A stretch of DNA of 6,696 nucleotides from an uncultured Novosphingobium sp. (GTDB taxonomy: Bacteria > Pseudomonadota > Alphaproteobacteria > Sphingomonadales > Sphingomonadaceae). Of the stretch, positions 4,988 through 6,696 are shown one piece after another. The DNA is taken from the NCBI GenBank assembly GCA_937897535.1, contig CALCQB010000272.1:1-6696 (forward strand). Reading direction: 5' to 3'. A model generated the notes under the pieces. It was not told the origin of the DNA, did no database searches, and was given only the letters and a program-made list of their open reading frames with translations. Position 1 is the first letter of the stretch; every line of letters begins with the position of its first letter. Position numbers and translations under genes: made by a program.

Positions 4988-6037
4988 TTAGACCTCGTCG
5001 CAGAGCGCATCCGGCAGGTGTTCGCGGAGCCATTCGAGCATGGCTTCGCGGATTGCCGGACGCAGCCGGCCGAGCGAGGTTGGCCCGGCGGCGCTCATCA
5101 CCAGCTTGAGCTCGATCGAACCGACGTGGGCTTCGGAAACCTGCAAGGCACCGGTCCGCTTGTCCCAATCGGGATTGGCGGCGAGCAGGCGCTCGTAGGC
5201 TTCGCGGATCGGCTGGATCGGGCTGCCCGGCTTGATTGGCAGCACCACCGATCCGGTGATCCCGCCCCCGGCGCGGGTCCAGTTCTGGAAACTGCTGTCG
5301 AGGAACTTGGCGGTGGGCACGATCACCCGCCGTTCGTCGCCGGTGCGGATCACCACATAACTCAGGCGGATATCCTCGACCCGCCCGCTCTCGCCGTCGA
5401 CCACCACGAAATCGCCGATCCGGATCGGTTCGGTCAGCGCGATCTGCATCCCCGCGATCAGCGACTTGAGCGCGGGCTGCGCCGCCGCGCCGACCGCAAG
5501 CGTGGCGATCCCGGCCGAGGCCAGCAGGGTGGTGCCAATGCTGCGCACCGCCGGGATCCCGAACAACACCAGCGCAACCGTGACGAACACGATCACGAAG
5601 CCTGCCGTTCGCGAGAAGATCGCGATCCGGGTCCGACGGCTGCGCGCCGCCATTTCGTCGGGATAGGCTTCGGTCCGGGCTTCCATCGCCTGGGCAAAGG
5701 CCTTGACCAGTGCGAACAGCACCCAGCCCATCACCGCCGGTTCGACAAACCGCCCGGCCATCGCCCAGACTTGCGCGATCAGCGCATTGGCTTCGGCGGC
5801 GAGTGAAATCGCGATTGCGGCCATCGCAAACAGCATCGGCTGCTTGATCCGGGCGAACACCAGATCGTCCGATTCCGAGTCAGAAAGCCGCGCGGCACGC
5901 CCGAGCAGCGCGAACAGCACGAAATGCAGCGCGAAGGCGACGCCAACCGCGATCCCGGCATGGATCGCGGCGCGGGTCAGCGCGGCCGACCAGTCGATCA
6001 CGGCATTGGCGGTCGGCAAAGTGGCGGCGAAGCTCAA
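4988..6037 (-). CDS. MscS-family small-conductance mechanosensitive channel
   Basis: This is an inner-membrane channel that should release solutes during osmotic downshock. From the chosen start it has 349 residues. Hydrophobic segments lie at about 24-47, 66-90, 97-115 and 141-163, followed by the pore-lining helix region at about 167-200 (LLASAGIATLAVGAAAQPAL, then KSLIAGMQIAL). The family's beta-domain sequence EPIRIGDFVVVDGESGRVEDI (203-223) comes next, with IVPTAKFLDSSFQNW (239-253) and a C-terminal alpha/beta domain. The five or so membrane segments make it longer than E. coli MscS, which has three. The start is uncertain. The TTG at 6037 overlaps the polA stop codon (ATTGA), suggesting translational coupling, but has no strong ribosome site; a GTG at 6001 is possible. 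Extension further upstream runs inside polA and is not credible. The stop lies 7 bp from the convergent ATPase stop codon. Confidence 0.9.
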   Translation of the reverse strand: MSFAATLPTANAVIDWSAALTRAAIHAGIAVGVAFALHFVLFALLGRAARLSDSESDDLVFARIKQPMLFAMAAIAISLAAEANALIAQVWAMAGRFVEPAVMGWVLFALVKAFAQAMEARTEAYPDEMAARSRRTRIAIFSRTAGFVIVFVTVALVLFGIPAVRSIGTTLLASAGIATLAVGAAAQPALKSLIAGMQIALTEPIRIGDFVVVDGESGRVEDIRLSYVVIRTGDERRVIVPTAKFLDSSFQNWTRAGGGITGSVVLPIKPGSPIQPIREAYERLLAANPDWDKRTGALQVSEAHVGSIELKLVMSAAGPTSLGRLRPAIREAMLEWLREHLPDALCDEV

Positions 6038-6696
6038 TGCGCCGCGCCCCAACTCGGTCCGGTGCCGATCTCCACCCCGAGCGGGACCGAGAGCGCGACC
6101 GATGGCTCCGCGGCCCCGGCCATCACGCTGCGGATCACCTCGCTCGCCGCCGCGACATCGCCCTCGGGCAATTCGAACACCAGTTCGTCGTGGACCTGCA
6201 GCAGCATCCGCACATGGCCCAGCCCGGCCGCCGCCAGCGCCGGCATCATCCGCACCATCGCGCGCTTGATGATGTCGGCGCAGGTGCCCTGGATCGGGGC
6301 GTTGATCGCGGCGCGCTCGCTGCCCTGGCGCTCGGCCTGGTTGGACGAGCCGATCCGCGGGAACCAGCACTTGCGGCCGAACAGCGTTTCGGAAAAGCCC
6401 TTGTCGCGGACCGTGGCCAGGGTGTCGTGGATATAGCGCTGGATCCCCGGGAAGCGCTGGAAATAGAGGTCGATCACGCCTTGCGCCTCTTCCGGGGTCA
6501 CACCCAGCCGCCCGGCCAGGCCCCAGCGGCTGATGCCATAGAGGATCGCGAAGTTGACCGTCTTGGCCCGGCCGCGGGTGTCGCGGTTGACCTCGCCGAA
6601 CATTTCCTGCGCGGTGCGGGCGTGGATATCCTCGCCGGCGGCGAAGGCCTCTTTCAAGGCAGGCACATCGGCCATGTGCGCGGCCAGCCGCAGCTC
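6034..6696 (-). CDS. polA: DNA polymerase I, C-terminal polymerase domain (partial, N-terminus beyond right edge)
   Basis: The 220 visible residues are the end of the family A polymerase domain, which fills gaps in repair and replaces Okazaki primers. The fragment begins at ELRLAAHMADVP, the tail of motif A (the catalytic DYSQI part is just outside). Motif B on the O helix follows at about residues 41-54, RGRAKTVNFAILYG; its R41, K45, F49 and Y53 correspond to E. coli R754, K758, F762 and Y766. Then come ERAAINAPIQGTCADIIK (127-144) and motif C LLQVHDELVFE (165-175), whose D and E belong to the metal-binding site. The phenylalanine at position 49 is the type that discriminates against dideoxynucleotides. 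An alanine follows it where E. coli has glycine. The protein ends PSWGAAH, and its TGA overlaps the proposed TTG start of the channel gene, so the two are probably cotranscribed. Confidence 0.97.
   Translation of the reverse strand, partial: ELRLAAHMADVPALKEAFAAGEDIHARTAQEMFGEVNRDTRGRAKTVNFAILYGISRWGLAGRLGVTPEEAQGVIDLYFQRFPGIQRYIHDTLATVRDKGFSETLFGRKCWFPRIGSSNQAERQGSERAAINAPIQGTCADIIKRAMVRMMPALAAAGLGHVRMLLQVHDELVFELPEGDVAAASEVIRSVMAGAAEPSVALSVPLGVEIGTGPSWGAAH

Noticed and set aside
5018..5806. 262-codon plus-strand open frame opposite the channel gene
   Set aside because: It is antisense to the conserved beta-domain and pore helix and has the His/Asp/Gly-rich look of a reversed GC-rich gene.
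6038..6370. N-terminal extension of the channel protein up to 6370
   Set aside because: The extension is an out-of-frame reading of polA, low-complexity and Ala/Gly/Arg-rich, and cannot be the real channel start.
1..6696. CRISPR array, insertion sequence, prophage or tRNA
   Set aside because: I saw no regularly spaced repeats, transposase or integrase motifs, terminal inverted repeats or cloverleaf-like sequence.

Overview
The window is GC-rich, with long antisense open frames that are only shadows of real genes. It looks like part of an alphaproteobacterial chromosome, probably a sphingomonad (order Sphingomonadales). That placement is inferred from the protein sequences and from a CDC48-type ATPase sitting among ordinary housekeeping genes; no rRNA or other taxonomic marker is present. 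I see no mobile element, CRISPR array or tRNA.

Layout, left to right. Positions 1-624 (minus) hold most of scoA, the alpha subunit of succinyl-CoA:3-ketoacid CoA-transferase, cut by the left edge. Positions 723-1376 (minus) encode a HAD hydrolase of the ACAD10 / epoxide-hydrolase N-terminal type. A 140-bp divergent region (1377-1516) with an FNR/FixK-like dyad separates it from a tandem-domain universal stress protein (1517-2302, plus). A long, visibly A/T-richer intergenic region (2303-2673) follows. Positions 2674-4980 (plus) encode a full-length CDC48/p97/VAT-type double AAA+ ATPase. It converges, with only 7 bp between stop codons, on an MscS-family channel gene (4988 to about 6037, minus). 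The channel gene overlaps the stop codon of polA (6034-6696, minus), whose 5' part lies beyond the right edge.

The most interesting part is the 371-bp intergenic region upstream of the CDC48 gene. It contains a near-perfect intrinsic terminator (10-bp stem, GAAA loop, seven T's) almost 280 bp after the usp stop codon and before the CDC48 gene, so it does not obviously belong to either. Just upstream of it are a small hairpin, a C/U-rich linker able to pair with Shine-Dalgarno sequences, and a possible promoter. Together these look like a trans-acting small RNA of about 67 nt, similar in layout to the alphaproteobacterial SuhB/MmgR type. Several palindromes lie around it.

Functionally the window is a mosaic: acyl-CoA or ketone-body metabolism (scoA and perhaps the HAD protein), stress response (Usp, the CDC48 unfoldase, the osmotic channel) and DNA repair/replication (PolA). 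Apart from the polA-mscS coupling and the co-oriented HAD-scoA pair, I see no evidence that the genes form one system.
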